Origin: Photobacterium sp. CCB-ST2H9
GTDB taxonomy: Bacteria; Pseudomonadota; Gammaproteobacteria; Enterobacterales; Vibrionaceae
Length of the DNA stretch: 64,000 nt
NCBI RefSeq assembly: GCF_023151555.2
Contig: NZ_CP100427.1
Span: 1 to 64,000 of the forward strand
Reading direction: 5' to 3'
Part shown: piece by piece, positions 52,802-60,899 of the stretch
Layout: each line of letters starts with the position of its first letter
Numbering within the stretch: position 1 is the stretch's first letter
Notes under the pieces: model-generated
What the model was told of the DNA's origin: nothing
What the model saw: only the letters and a program-made list of their open reading frames with translations
The model's database searches: none
Position numbers and translations under genes: made by a program

Positions 52802-53783
52802 TGAATACTCCTAATCCAGTCAGACAAAGATACCGCGACCCTTCTTGGTAATGTGTTACTTGCTGTATGTACTGTTTTTCAGGCAACGCTTCGTCAATCA
52901 CCCGTTCTTTATTCGATAAATGAAAGACCACTTTGCATGGCAGGCCTGGTTGTATTTGAGTGTTGCCCAGAGTTGTTGCCCACATGACCGGGATTAGCGT
53001 TATATTCTGGTTATCCAGGGCAGACAGAAATGGAGGGGAGATCATTACAAATCCATTTTCACCACCAGCTCTGGCCACCTGCAGGCCTTCCTCAGTATCC
53101 CAACGGGCATACATTCGGTTTAGCAGCCGGTCGTACATGTACGTTTGATCTTGCAACCGAAATGATGAAATGCTGATTTCAGCATCTGGGTTTTGATGCT
53201 CGAAACTCAGCTCAAATTTTCTTTTCTTCAGTTGTGGTACGGATTTGAAGTAAATTGATCCCCTGCTGTAGTACGCGATTGCGCCGTAGTCTCTGGCCAT
53301 TGTACGGATTAATTTTGATTTACTGGTCCCAGCATTGAGATGGTATGTGCCGTATTCGTTGAAAGTGTCACATTCGATTTTCACGCCAGTTAATACGCGA
53401 TTTAAAATCTGTTCAGGCGTTTGTTCGACAAAGAACGTAGGTGTTTTCACCGGTTGTTTCAGCTGGTGGCATGTTCTTTGAAATCCCTCTACGTGGAATA
53501 TGTTGTCTTCAAATTTAGGAGGCATGACGACAAAAGTATCAATGAAGATATCACCACCACGGCCTCCTGGGTCACCGTATGTGACTTCTAACTCGGTGCC
53601 TTCCTTTATCTTCAATTCATCTCTGTATGCCGCCACAGGGTCGTACAGCTCTAATATGAGCTTTGTACCAGACATGTCGGCAGATTCAATTATGCTGCAG
53701 CGCACAATATGATCTGGCACTATAAATGCGCCCTCATTAACCCTGACTTTTTGGATCAGAGGAAATTGACGGCTATCACTCAT
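52785..53783 (-). CDS. baseplate hub protein, gp27/gpD-like
   Basis: 332 residues, upstream of the spike gene. Fits the tube-domain-containing hub: early segment LILELYDPVAAYRDELKIKEGTELEVTYG, PEQILNRVLTGVKIECDTF, and SIYFKSVPQLKKRKFELSFEH, as in P2 gpD/T4 gp27 families. Forms the trimer that joins tube to spike. Starts with an ATGA overlap with the upstream gene. Confidence 0.7.
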   Translation of the reverse strand: MSDSRQFPLIQKVRVNEGAFIVPDHIVRCSIIESADMSGTKLILELYDPVAAYRDELKIKEGTELEVTYGDPGGRGGDIFIDTFVVMPPKFEDNIFHVEGFQRTCHQLKQPVKTPTFFVEQTPEQILNRVLTGVKIECDTFNEYGTYHLNAGTSKSKLIRTMARDYGAIAYYSRGSIYFKSVPQLKKRKFELSFEHQNPDAEISISSFRLQDQTYMYDRLLNRMYARWDTEEGLQVARAGGENGFVMISPPFLSALDNQNITLIPVMWATTLGNTQIQPGLPCKVVFHLSNKERVIDEALPEKQYIQQVTHYQEGSRYLCLTGLGVFNESRK

Positions 53784-54559
53784 GACATTGACTCCGGCTC
53801 AGAAACAACATATCGCATCAACGATGCTTCTACAGCTTCGGCTTCATAAACTTCCGCAATAACATCAAAACTGATCCGATACCCGAAGACTCGCTGTTTG
53901 TTTATATCGACTACTTCACTCAACGGACTGATATTGCGTGGTGTATTTACCTCAATTGTTGAGCGGATGGAGGCGGATGCTATTTTAGTTTGTGCAGAAA
54001 ATACGTGTTTTCTACCCTTCTTCGTATGCCGCAACCACATTGAAAATCCCAATGCTATGCGATCTGCAGTTTCTCGGTTCCAGGACAATACAACCAGCGT
54101 ATATGTCAGTTTGACAAACGACTTATTGATGCTTGCAAAAACATTTCCTGAATCGCCACTCAACTCTCCAAATCCTGTCAGGTCCTGGTAATCATCACCT
54201 TCAGTAAATGAAAACTCTGTCTCACGATAAATGTGGCAAGCCGGTAAAAGTGAACGGATATCTGGCTCTTTTTCCCCTTTGCCTGGAATCGATTTGCGTT
54301 TTGCCGCTACCTCCTGAATGAAGCTCTGTGCATCTTCAAATCGCCCCAGGAATAACTTTTCTCTAATCGACTTGTTTGCAAAGCGTGCGAACTCTTGGTT
54401 CTCTTTACGCTCTGTATCAGTGATTACAAGAGCATTTAGAACTCCCCCTGCAAATGTGGCCACAGCCCGGTTGATATCTGTGAAATCGGTATGCTCCACT
54501 GGACCTGATGGCTCTATTTGTAACTCGTTGAACGAGAGTAATTCATGGTGTTCAGACAT
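53780..54559 (-). CDS. hypothetical hub- or tail-associated protein
   Basis: 259 residues, not recognised. Mixed; N-terminal segment names INRAVATFAGGVLNALVIT, middle includes DIRSLLPACHIYRETEFSFTEGDDY and SFVKLTYTLVVLSWNR. The gene overlaps both neighbours (ATGA and 1 bp), placing it in the hub operon. Possible tail-terminator or hub-capping function. Confidence 0.5.
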   Translation of the reverse strand: MSEHHELLSFNELQIEPSGPVEHTDFTDINRAVATFAGGVLNALVITDTERKENQEFARFANKSIREKLFLGRFEDAQSFIQEVAAKRKSIPGKGEKEPDIRSLLPACHIYRETEFSFTEGDDYQDLTGFGELSGDSGNVFASINKSFVKLTYTLVVLSWNRETADRIALGFSMWLRHTKKGRKHVFSAQTKIASASIRSTIEVNTPRNISPLSEVVDINKQRVFGYRISFDVIAEVYEAEAVEASLMRYVVSEPESMS

Positions 54560-55065
54560 TAGTTTCCGTCCCGAATATGCTCAGGTAATCCAGCAGGATC
54601 CCTGGCTGGTATGCAGATGTATAGGGTTCCGATATTGGCAGTCCCAATCCCCGTTGCTCGATGTACGTACCACCAGACTCGTTGTGTTTTATTCGCCCCG
54701 ACCTCGTCTTCCCATTCCAGAACCGAACCTTCTGGTATCCCTGGATGAGCAATTCTCACTGTTAAGGGCAGCTCACCTTCACCTAACTGTGTCTCTCCAT
54801 CTTGCATCATCAAAAACACATCATTTTCATCAGGGCAATCGACTACGGTGACTGGAATAGGATCCAGGTAGCTGAGTGTTTTCTGGTTGTTATCAATTTC
54901 ATCAAACAAGCTGGGCTCGTATCCATCAGGTTCTGTTATTTCGTCAGAATCTCCCGGCACGAACAGCAGTGCATCAAATGCATCGGGGGAAAGCTCAATG
55001 GCCTTCATCCAGTCAGCTCTTAAGTGGTCATTGAGTTTTGCATGCCCTTGATTTCTGATTCTCAT
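54559..55065 (-). CDS. hypothetical protein in hub operon
   Basis: 168 residues. Acidic N-terminal half; C-terminal half beta-rich (LTVRIAHPGIPEGSVLEWEDEVG, TQRVWWYVHRATGIGTANIGTLYICIPAR). Unrecognised. Overlaps both neighbours, so probably a structural protein of tail or neck. Confidence 0.5.
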   Translation of the reverse strand: MRIRNQGHAKLNDHLRADWMKAIELSPDAFDALLFVPGDSDEITEPDGYEPSLFDEIDNNQKTLSYLDPIPVTVVDCPDENDVFLMMQDGETQLGEGELPLTVRIAHPGIPEGSVLEWEDEVGANKTQRVWWYVHRATGIGTANIGTLYICIPARDPAGLPEHIRDGN

Positions 55066-56231
55066 TTCAGTATCCCCTTGAGCTTTTGTTCACTCATGTT
55101 CATTCGCTTTGCAAATGCAGCTAAAGCCTCTCCCCTGGTAACGCCACTCAATTTCTGCGTGTCTGCGAATGTACTGAATGACAACTTGAGCATGTCTCTC
55201 ATTTCCCTTAATTGGGCATCCTGGCTCTTGATTTTTTGATTCTGCTTTCGTAGCCGGCGCGCTTGCTGTCGGAGCTTTTCTATAGTTGAGGAGCTGTCCA
55301 GTAGCTTTTTCTCAAGCCCGGCATTTCTCCGTTTATACTTTTGGTATTCCGCCTGGGCTCGCCCTTTATCAACTTTCGTCGATCTATTTTTGGCTGCCTC
55401 TTTTGCCTCCTGGCCTTTAATGACGTGGGTACGTTTACGATCGTCGCCGTAGGCAACGCGTGCTGCCCGTACCTCCATCTGCCTGCCGATAAGCCGGTGC
55501 CAGGACGTAGACTGCAACATTACGGTTGCTTTCAGAACGTGCTTACAAGCAACACCTTTCATTTGCGGGTTTCGGATTTTCGGGAAAGAAAACTCTTTTG
55601 GTGGTGCCAGTGCATAATTGCCAACGGTTGCCAGATATCGATACCAGTATTGATGACGTCCACATGTGCAATTGAATGACATGCGTCCCTTACATGCGAT
55701 TTGAGCTGCTTTTTCGTAACTCCCGGACGGCGGGTCTTGGAGGTAGTCATCATATTCCTCTAGCCGAATTGTGACTTTGTGCTCCTGGTGCACCGACTGC
55801 ATCGACGCTTTGACTCGGACCGTTATGATATTTCCGGATATACCGGTGAGATTCGCCTGTGTAATGCCACTACCGTCGTCTACGGCGTTATTTGCTCTCT
55901 GGATGTCAATGTCACGAGACCCTGCCACCAGCTGCGCGTATGTGATGCCGGCCGTAGACGAATCGAATACTTTCTTATGTCTTCTGCGGCTGTCTTCAAA
56001 TTCACGTAGGTCATCGACGGTGAAAGGCACACCTTTCGACTTTTCACCGAGTTTTGATAGGTCCGATTTCCGTTTGGCTGTCAGCTGAGCTGGGGTTAGC
56101 GTACGTTTCGCGTTACGCCGGTTTTTCTTCTGCTTCTGTTCAATCAGTTTGAACAACTGGAGGAATTTTTTTTCACTTAACCCTGCAGATAAATAACGCC
56201 CAGACTCGTCCTTATCAAATTTCTTAGGCAT
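55062..56231 (-). CDS. SWIM zinc-finger protein
   Basis: 389 residues. A SWIM motif is visible: C188-x-C190 in FNCTCGRHQYW and C229-x-H231 in GVACKHVLK, giving the C-x-C-xn-C-x-H zinc site. A basic N-terminus precedes it; the last ~120 residues are a coiled coil (TIEKLRQQARRLRKQNQKIK) ending with a small HTH-like tail. SWIM domains bind DNA or proteins. Its place among tail-hub genes suggests a structural or assembly role unlike cellular SWIM proteins. Confidence 0.65.
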   Translation of the reverse strand: MPKKFDKDESGRYLSAGLSEKKFLQLFKLIEQKQKKNRRNAKRTLTPAQLTAKRKSDLSKLGEKSKGVPFTVDDLREFEDSRRRHKKVFDSSTAGITYAQLVAGSRDIDIQRANNAVDDGSGITQANLTGISGNIITVRVKASMQSVHQEHKVTIRLEEYDDYLQDPPSGSYEKAAQIACKGRMSFNCTCGRHQYWYRYLATVGNYALAPPKEFSFPKIRNPQMKGVACKHVLKATVMLQSTSWHRLIGRQMEVRAARVAYGDDRKRTHVIKGQEAKEAAKNRSTKVDKGRAQAEYQKYKRRNAGLEKKLLDSSSTIEKLRQQARRLRKQNQKIKSQDAQLREMRDMLKLSFSTFADTQKLSGVTRGEALAAFAKRMNMSEQKLKGILK

Positions 56232-56547
56232 CGTTTATCTCCCCAAGAAATCGGCGCATCTCCTGGCGAACCCATGCGGCCGACGGAAACTCAAACGATT
56301 CACCAACTGGTAATGGAGCTGCTTCGTCCTCTATCCCGCAAACAAGCGAAACTAGCCACTGTAGTTCAACAGAACTAAACCGACGATGGGCCACTAAGTC
56401 ATGCCGGTATTCTTCGTCTGGCATGATTGTTATCGTGGTTGTTTCTGCTGCCGGTGACTGTAAGTAGGCTAATATGCGCTGATAAAAATCCGCTCTTAGT
56501 AGATCGTCTTCGATGTTGAGATCTGATAGTCGGCTGAGTCGGTTCAA
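56224..56547 (-). CDS. hypothetical protein
   Basis: 107 residues, unrecognised. Helical with an acidic, hydrophobic mix (FSSVELQWLVSLVCGIEDEAAPLPVG; SAAWVRQEMRRFLGEI). Overlaps the SWIM-domain gene by 8 bp. Likely part of the tail/neck operon. Confidence 0.5.
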   Translation of the reverse strand: MNRLSRLSDLNIEDDLLRADFYQRILAYLQSPAAETTTITIMPDEEYRHDLVAHRRFSSVELQWLVSLVCGIEDEAAPLPVGESFEFPSAAWVRQEMRRFLGEINDA

Positions 56548-56549
56548 TG

Positions 56550-57170
56550 TTATTTCTCCAGGGCGTCCGGAGAGAGGAATTTGGCATCATAGCCGTGGGT
56601 GAACGCATGCAATGGGTTTCTTTTTTGCTCTCGGCTATTCCCGGAAATAGAACCCAATAATCCTTCTGCAGTTGTTCTGTCTAACAGTGAATCATGCACT
56701 GCAGCATGAATTGCGAGCAGTAGACATGATGATTCGACAGTCAGTTGACTCCAGTCGATGTTATATGAAACCTCTCCTTTACCATCGCGTATTGGCTCAA
56801 CGATTGAGTCAGGTATTTCGTAAAAGCCGCTTCCTGATTTCGGGTAGGTGATGGCTTTCAGCGCTTGCATTGTCCGGTATGCATCTAACGTAGTGACCAA
56901 AATTGGCCGTCCATCGGGACCAACATTGCTCAAGCGAACGCATCGCCCAAAATGAGAGAACATATTAAGAAGTTCGTCGACAACGACGATAAAGCCATTT
57001 TGTCGAAGAGTTTCGAGTTTTTCTGGTAAGTCTTTTTTGAGTGTCTTGATGTCACTCGGCAAGAGCTCAAAGTTAACAATGTGCAAGATGCCATCTACAA
57101 ACCCTGCAGTGAGGGCAGCTGGCACTTCACGAGATAAAGACAAAATGTAAATGCGTTTGTTTGAGCTCAT
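56550..57170 (-). CDS. hypothetical protein, first gene of hub operon
   Basis: 206 residues. N-terminal IYILSLSREVPAALTAGFVDGILHIVNF and IVVVDELLNMFSHFG resemble a nucleotide-binding or nuclease-like alpha/beta fold, but no named motif is present. It is the first gene read after the palindromic operator-like site at 57242-57258. Function unknown. Confidence 0.5.
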   Translation of the reverse strand: MSSNKRIYILSLSREVPAALTAGFVDGILHIVNFELLPSDIKTLKKDLPEKLETLRQNGFIVVVDELLNMFSHFGRCVRLSNVGPDGRPILVTTLDAYRTMQALKAITYPKSGSGFYEIPDSIVEPIRDGKGEVSYNIDWSQLTVESSCLLLAIHAAVHDSLLDRTTAEGLLGSISGNSREQKRNPLHAFTHGYDAKFLSPDALEK

Positions 57171-57241
57171 ATGGCCTCATAAAAACGCGCTTTATCGGGT
57201 TGGCTTTTTAATCTTACCATTTTAATTGTGATCTAAAAGCA

Positions 57242-57258
57242 TTGATTAGGATAATCAA
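57242..57258. promoter_or_regulatory. perfect palindrome TTGATTA-GGA-TAATCAA
   Basis: Seven-bp perfect arms with a 3-bp centre, 72 bp before the first gene of the hub operon, in otherwise AT-rich DNA (57171-57320). A likely operator for that operon's promoter. I saw no convincing -35/-10 pair. Confidence 0.45.
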
Positions 57259-57319
57259 CCTGTGTAATATGAAGCTGTTCTTGAGGGTAAGACAATAAAA
57301 ACAACACTGTACGACAAAT

Positions 57320-57357
57320 AAAAGGCCCGTCTCGTAGTTTAGAGATGGGCCTTTTTC
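57320..57357. terminator. terminator after Ref-like gene
   Basis: AAAGGCCC/GGGCCTTT stem, with T runs on both strands, between the Ref-like gene and the hub operon. Confidence 0.65.
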
Positions 57358-57384
57358 TTTGTGTTTGAATTGAACTAAAGTCTT

Positions 57385-57393
57385 TGTTAGGAA
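57385..57393 (-). promoter_or_regulatory. TTCCTAACA motif overlapping Ref-like stop codon
   Basis: Minus-strand sense CTTTTCCTAACAAAG. TAA is the stop of the Ref-like gene (…S F S stop), the third case of the motif supplying a stop codon. Confidence 0.5.
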
Positions 57394-58064
57394 AAGGATC
57401 TGTAAATTTTTTTTACATTTTCCAACAGCTGCTCATCAACTTCTGGCAACTCAAATTCTGGGGCGATCCCCACCAAAGAATACGCCACAGCCAACATCCA
57501 CCATTCACAGCCGTTATGTTGCCTCCATTGCGTTGCACCGCCGGTTTGGCCTCTCGCATGGATTGGGATTAAATCGGGGTATGCTCGTATGATCTCTTTA
57601 TCTGCAACGGTGTCATGATGCTCAGCGCAAATCGGTAGGGTTTTGGCGTGTGCAAATGGTTTGGTTCTGCCATCCATATGGTGAAGGGAAATTAGTGGGC
57701 GATGCCGTTCCTTTAGTAAGCACGGAAGACACGGTAACTGGCCTACCAGATCCATCACGTGTTTTTCATACTGGCTAGGGGGTCTTCCTTTTAATCCACG
57801 CGAAGTAGTTCGTTTCTTAGCCGAATGATTGCCAATGGCCCTCTTTTTGATTTTGTGGTGATAAGTCGATTCAGCTTGTTTAGACTGCAGTTTTTCTATC
57901 TTGCGCTCCCTGGCTTTATTCGCTCTATCTATCTGTTTTTTAAAGTGTTCATCTCTGAGTTTTGGATCGTTCCATTTTTCTATTTGCTTTTTCCTGGCTC
58001 TTTCTTGTGCCTTTAAGGCCCTGTCCTTGAGCTGTTCGAATTTTTCTTTCGTTGTTTTCGGCAT
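57387..58064 (-). CDS. Ref-like RecA-dependent HNH nuclease
   Basis: 225 residues. The first ~85 are very Lys/Arg-rich and helical, as in P1 Ref. The HNH domain follows: CLPCLLKERHRPLISLHHMDGRTKPFAHAKTLPICAEHHDTV, giving a C-x2-C / C-x2-HH zinc pair and the HH catalytic pair. The region IPIHARGQTGGATQWRQHNG is close to the Ref pattern. P1 Ref cuts DNA within RecA D-loops and enhances recombination. Its 3' end carries the recurrent motif. Confidence 0.75.
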   Translation of the reverse strand: MPKTTKEKFEQLKDRALKAQERARKKQIEKWNDPKLRDEHFKKQIDRANKARERKIEKLQSKQAESTYHHKIKKRAIGNHSAKKRTTSRGLKGRPPSQYEKHVMDLVGQLPCLPCLLKERHRPLISLHHMDGRTKPFAHAKTLPICAEHHDTVADKEIIRAYPDLIPIHARGQTGGATQWRQHNGCEWWMLAVAYSLVGIAPEFELPEVDEQLLENVKKIYRSFS

Positions 58065-58119
58065 TTACAACCCATTAAGCCTTAGCTAATATCGCGCTGA
58101 CGAATTTATTTCGTTGCTT

Positions 58120-58128
58120 TGTTAGGTA
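58120..58128 (-). promoter_or_regulatory. CCTAACA motif before Ref-like gene
   Basis: Minus-strand sense CTCTACCTAACAAAGC, 55 bp upstream of the Ref-like start. Confidence 0.5.
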
Positions 58129-58159
58129 GAGTGTGTTGTTCGCTGCACTACACTCGAAG

Positions 58160-58188
58160 AAAACCCGCCTTGTGCGGGTTTTTTTTTG
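58160..58188. terminator. strong terminator
   Basis: AACCCGCC/GGCGGGTT-like stem followed by eight T on the plus strand and TTTTC on the minus strand; ends the small-gene operon at 58189 and abuts it. Confidence 0.7.
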
Positions 58189-58584
58189 TTAGCAATGACC
58201 TTTTACACGGCCATGCGCCATTGAGAACAGCAATTCAGATATATCCGGTAATTGATTCGCTTCATCAGATGGTTCGTAGTGATTTTGAGCAAAAATTATG
58301 AATGACTCTGCAACTATAGAGGCCATGGTGTATGGGTTCATGTTGATCCCTCTCTCGCTCATTGCTGTTTCGAAAGTAGAAAACAACTCAGATAGCACGT
58401 TAGTGGCAGCACAATGAATGGTTGCGTCTGATTCTGTTGCATTAATGCTATTCATGAGCTCGTTGCTAAGTGGAAATAATTCGCTGATAAATCCTGACAA
58501 ATTCTGCTGAATAATATCGCGATGTTTTGCTGAAGCTTCTTCTATCTTCTCCAGGGTGTCATTGATAGTCTCGTTCGCACTCAT
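58189..58584 (-). CDS. hypothetical protein
   Basis: 131 residues, almost all helical, acidic (TLEKIEEASAKHRDIIQQN, LFSTFETAMSERGINMNPYTMASIVAE). No family recognised. Last gene of a small operon read from 59736. Confidence 0.5.
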   Translation of the reverse strand: MSANETINDTLEKIEEASAKHRDIIQQNLSGFISELFPLSNELMNSINATESDATIHCAATNVLSELFSTFETAMSERGINMNPYTMASIVAESFIIFAQNHYEPSDEANQLPDISELLFSMAHGRVKGHC

Positions 58585-58604
58585 ACTCTTTCTACTCTAC
58601 AGCT

Positions 58605-58775
58605 CTACACCGGTTTGATGTGGAATTCTTCTATTCCACCATTTACACGCAATTTCGTAACTTTATGCAAAATGCCGTTGTAACGGACAGCTTTGCCATA
58701 CTCCCAGCAGTCTCTAAAATGGATTGCTTGGTTAGATTTTGGGTCTAAACGCAGTTTTTGGACGCCCTGTGTCAT
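58605..58775 (-). CDS. small protein, 56 residues
   Basis: Short minus-strand gene whose ATG forms an ATGA overlap with the stop of the gene at 58772. Sequence begins MTQGVQKLRLDPKSNQAIHF and ends GGIEEFHIKPV; it looks like a compact beta-rich domain. The coupled start, normal composition and fit in the operon support it as real. Function unknown. Confidence 0.6.
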   Translation of the reverse strand: MTQGVQKLRLDPKSNQAIHFRDCWEYGKAVRYNGILHKVTKLRVNGGIEEFHIKPV

Positions 58776-59224
58776 TGCCTGTGTATCTCGTTGGTTCCTA
58801 TGTCAAGCATGCCGTGGCACACGTATTCTAAATCGCTATTGTATGCTGGTGGCTTCTTTGTTTTAGTGTTTCTGTTGTGCCAGTGTTGCCAGCCACAAGT
58901 AAATGCATACTGATTGCTATTATAATCAGCATACAGCAGGTCGTTTCCGTTTCTCGCCTCATTGGCGCCTGCCGCAAATGAGGCAAGAAAATCATCTCGC
59001 TCCACCAGCTTGATGGCCATTTGTTCATCATCATGATGGCCAACAATCGTGATGACCCCAATTTCCTGCATTTTGTTTATCACTGTTCTATCAAAATACC
59101 CAAAATACACCTCATCGTGAGGACAGAATGTCACATCAGGATGGAGCTCATACACATGTCCGTTCAACGGTAATGCTTCCATTAGTTGAGTGACAAAGTT
59201 GAGTTGTTTCTTTGGAATTGTCAT
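58772..59224 (-). CDS. hypothetical protein
   Basis: 150 residues, unrecognised. Compact mixed sequence with many His, Asp and Asn and a segment FAAGANEARNGNDLLYADYNSN; ends with a Cys/His region (YAFTCGWQHWHNRN, EYVCHGMLDIG) that could bind metal. Overlaps the PadR-like gene (4 bp) upstream and the 56-residue gene downstream. Confidence 0.5.
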   Translation of the reverse strand: MTIPKKQLNFVTQLMEALPLNGHVYELHPDVTFCPHDEVYFGYFDRTVINKMQEIGVITIVGHHDDEQMAIKLVERDDFLASFAAGANEARNGNDLLYADYNSNQYAFTCGWQHWHNRNTKTKKPPAYNSDLEYVCHGMLDIGTNEIHRQ

Positions 59225-59736
59225 GAGTAATCATTCTGTTTGCAGGACTTGATTAGATGGATCGCTGATACTGCGTAGTCATACTCTGATTTGAAGTATG
59301 TGATCTCCCGATCCAGAAGTAACCGTTCAATTGGATCCACTAATACTTTTTGTTCTTCATAGGCTTCTTCAAGCAACCGGGTCAAATGTGCAGAAAGTTC
59401 ATAAAAATAATGAATATTTCCAGCTTTCAGCATCATTGTTGACTCAGAATGAAACTTGAACTGCGTTGTGATCGTTGTAGACCCTCTCGTTTCGCGCACC
59501 ACGCTCTCTCCATCCTGAGTTATTGAATATTGCTTGCTGGGGCTTTTTTGGCTGTCGTAAACAATGGCTGAATCCAAGTACCCTTTTTTCTCCAAGATCT
59601 TCAATTCACCGTACATTTGCTGGCGTGATGTGTTCCAAATCCTGGACTTCGTCAATTTCTCCAATAGGTCTTTAGCCAGGTATGGTTTTTCTGAAATGAA
59701 CACCAGTAGGGTTCGCTGCAAGTCTGACGTTTTCAT
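59221..59736 (-). CDS. PadR-like winged-helix regulator
   Basis: 171 residues from ATG 59736, preceded by AAAGGA; a longer start at 59799 is less likely. The N-terminal ~85 residues match a PadR-type winged helix (LLEKLTKSRIWNTSRQQMYGELKILEKKGYLDS, then wing and KQYSITQDGE). The C-terminal half is helical for dimerisation. Probable transcriptional repressor leading the operon; target unknown. A TTCCTAACA motif lies ~80 bp upstream. Confidence 0.65.
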   Translation of the reverse strand: MKTSDLQRTLLVFISEKPYLAKDLLEKLTKSRIWNTSRQQMYGELKILEKKGYLDSAIVYDSQKSPSKQYSITQDGESVVRETRGSTTITTQFKFHSESTMMLKAGNIHYFYELSAHLTRLLEEAYEEQKVLVDPIERLLLDREITYFKSEYDYAVSAIHLIKSCKQNDYS

Positions 59737-59817
59737 GTTGGGTCCTTTTTTGTTCAGATATTGGCCCACCCCGGGTTCCCTATTGATTGACCTGTACATT
59801 ATTCAGCTTGAATTATT

Positions 59818-59826
59818 TGTTAGGAA
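59818..59826 (-). promoter_or_regulatory. TTCCTAACA motif before PadR-like operon
   Basis: Minus-strand sense GCTTCCTAACAAATAATTC, between the terminator at 59885 and the regulator start. Confidence 0.5.
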
Positions 59827-59884
59827 GCGATTTAATGTACCAGCTCTTCGGGGCATGCTCCAAATACTAGGCTATACGTGCAAG

Positions 59885-59909
59885 AAAGGCAGCTTCGGCT
59901 GCCTTTTTT
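59885..59909. terminator. UUCG-loop terminator
   Basis: AAAGGCAGC TTCG GCTGCCTTT with a T run on the plus strand and a weaker one on the minus strand. Separates the two minus-strand units on either side. Confidence 0.7.
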
Positions 59910-59920
59910 ATTCGTAACTT

Positions 59921-59929
59921 TGTTAGGAA
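59921..59929 (-). promoter_or_regulatory. TTCCTAACA motif
   Basis: Minus-strand sense ATCTTTCCTAACAAAGTTAC just before the terminator at 59885. A palindromic GTCAGGAGCCTGAC lies a few bases upstream of it (59938-59951). Confidence 0.45.
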
Positions 59930-59976
59930 AGATACTGTCAGGCTCCTGACTTGTCAACCGCTTTACAAGTGCTAAC

Positions 59977-60141
59977 TCAGTGATTATCAGTACTGTTGTG
60001 ATTATTTGATTTCATGTGGCTCAGTCTGATGAGCATGTAATTTAAGTCAAAATTCTGATGCCTTCTGACAACTGATAATGCTCTATCACGACATTGCCTG
60101 GCTTTCATCTTGTTGATAATTCGCTTGAGTATACGGTTCAT
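59977..60141 (-). CDS. possible small basic protein
   Basis: 54-residue frame starting MNRILKRIINKMKARQCRDR, basic in the first 30 residues and Asn/His/Ser-rich at the end. It follows a TTCCTAACA motif (60172-60180) by 31 bp, the expected place for a gene, and fills most of the gap 59930-60280. There is no clear ribosome site, so it may be a chance frame. Confidence 0.3.
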   Translation of the reverse strand: MNRILKRIINKMKARQCRDRALSVVRRHQNFDLNYMLIRLSHMKSNNHNSTDNH

Positions 60142-60171
60142 ATTTATTTGTTTGTTGGTGTGTGGTTGATT

Positions 60172-60180
60172 TGTTAGGAA
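60172..60180 (-). promoter_or_regulatory. TTCCTAACA motif
   Basis: Minus-strand sense CCTTCCTAACAAATCAACC in the divergent region between the small basic ORF and the plus-strand pair at 60281. Confidence 0.45.
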
Positions 60181-60280
60181 GGATGGGTATGTTAAATTAC
60201 TCTATCGTTACTCACAACGAATGAATCACAAATAGATGAATCACGGCTGCAGCTGCCATTCATAGAAGCAAAGGATTTTT

Positions 60281-60526
60281 ATGCAATTTAGAGTCAATTT
60301 GATCAGAGTCAGTTCAATAACACCGGAACAGTCATCAGTGCTGGAGAGTAATTGCACTCACATTGTTGGAGAGCATTGGTTTATGGAAGGAGATGTTGAT
60401 TACCTGACCGAACACGATATCGAGTTTGAGCTATTGGATGATTGCATTCTTGTCGACAGCTTGGCCGAAGGAGAGCTCACGAAGGAAGATTTGATGAATC
60501 TGGCGGGGTTATTAGATGACGAGTGA
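60281..60526 (+). CDS. hypothetical acidic protein
   Basis: 81 residues, strongly acidic (EGDVDYLTEHDIEFELLDD, EGELTKEDLMNLAGLLDDE). Unrecognised; such small acidic proteins are sometimes DNA mimics, but nothing more supports that here. AAAGGA lies ~10 bp upstream of the start. Overlaps the next gene by 11 bp. Confidence 0.55.
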   Translation: MQFRVNLIRVSSITPEQSSVLESNCTHIVGEHWFMEGDVDYLTEHDIEFELLDDCILVDSLAEGELTKEDLMNLAGLLDDE

Positions 60527-60899
60527 CAAGAACCCAGAGACTATTGGGTATATAACGTTTGTATTTATTGAGCCTGGGACGTTGGAATTAATTTCTCTCG
60601 CAACAGCGGCATTCTATGATGAGAGTAAAATGGATGATGTTTGGCGGGATTTGCCGGCGAGTGAAGATGAAACCGGTTATGTTGCTGATATGTCTGATGG
60701 GGGCGGGAATCTAGTTAGATTCAAGCACGTTTCTGAAGAGACAATTACCAGCCGGCTGAGCATTTCGATTGACGAACTATTGTCTGCCGGCCGCGAAGCC
60801 CGTAAAGGTTTCAATTTAGAAAGCATGGATGCCCACAGTCATCACAGCTCAAAGCCGGCTGGTATCTTCAAGCGACTGATCGGCTTCTTTTCCCGTTAA
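60516..60899 (+). CDS. hypothetical protein
   Basis: 127 residues, unrecognised. Beta-rich N-terminus (IGYITFVFIEPGTLELISLATAAFY), acidic middle (PASEDETGYVADMSDGGG) and a short basic/hydrophobic tail (GIFKRLIGFFSR) that could touch membrane. Coupled with the gene at 60281 and convergent with umuC (3-bp overlap of their ends). Confidence 0.5.
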   Translation: MTSDKNPETIGYITFVFIEPGTLELISLATAAFYDESKMDDVWRDLPASEDETGYVADMSDGGGNLVRFKHVSEETITSRLSISIDELLSAGREARKGFNLESMDAHSHHSSKPAGIFKRLIGFFSR

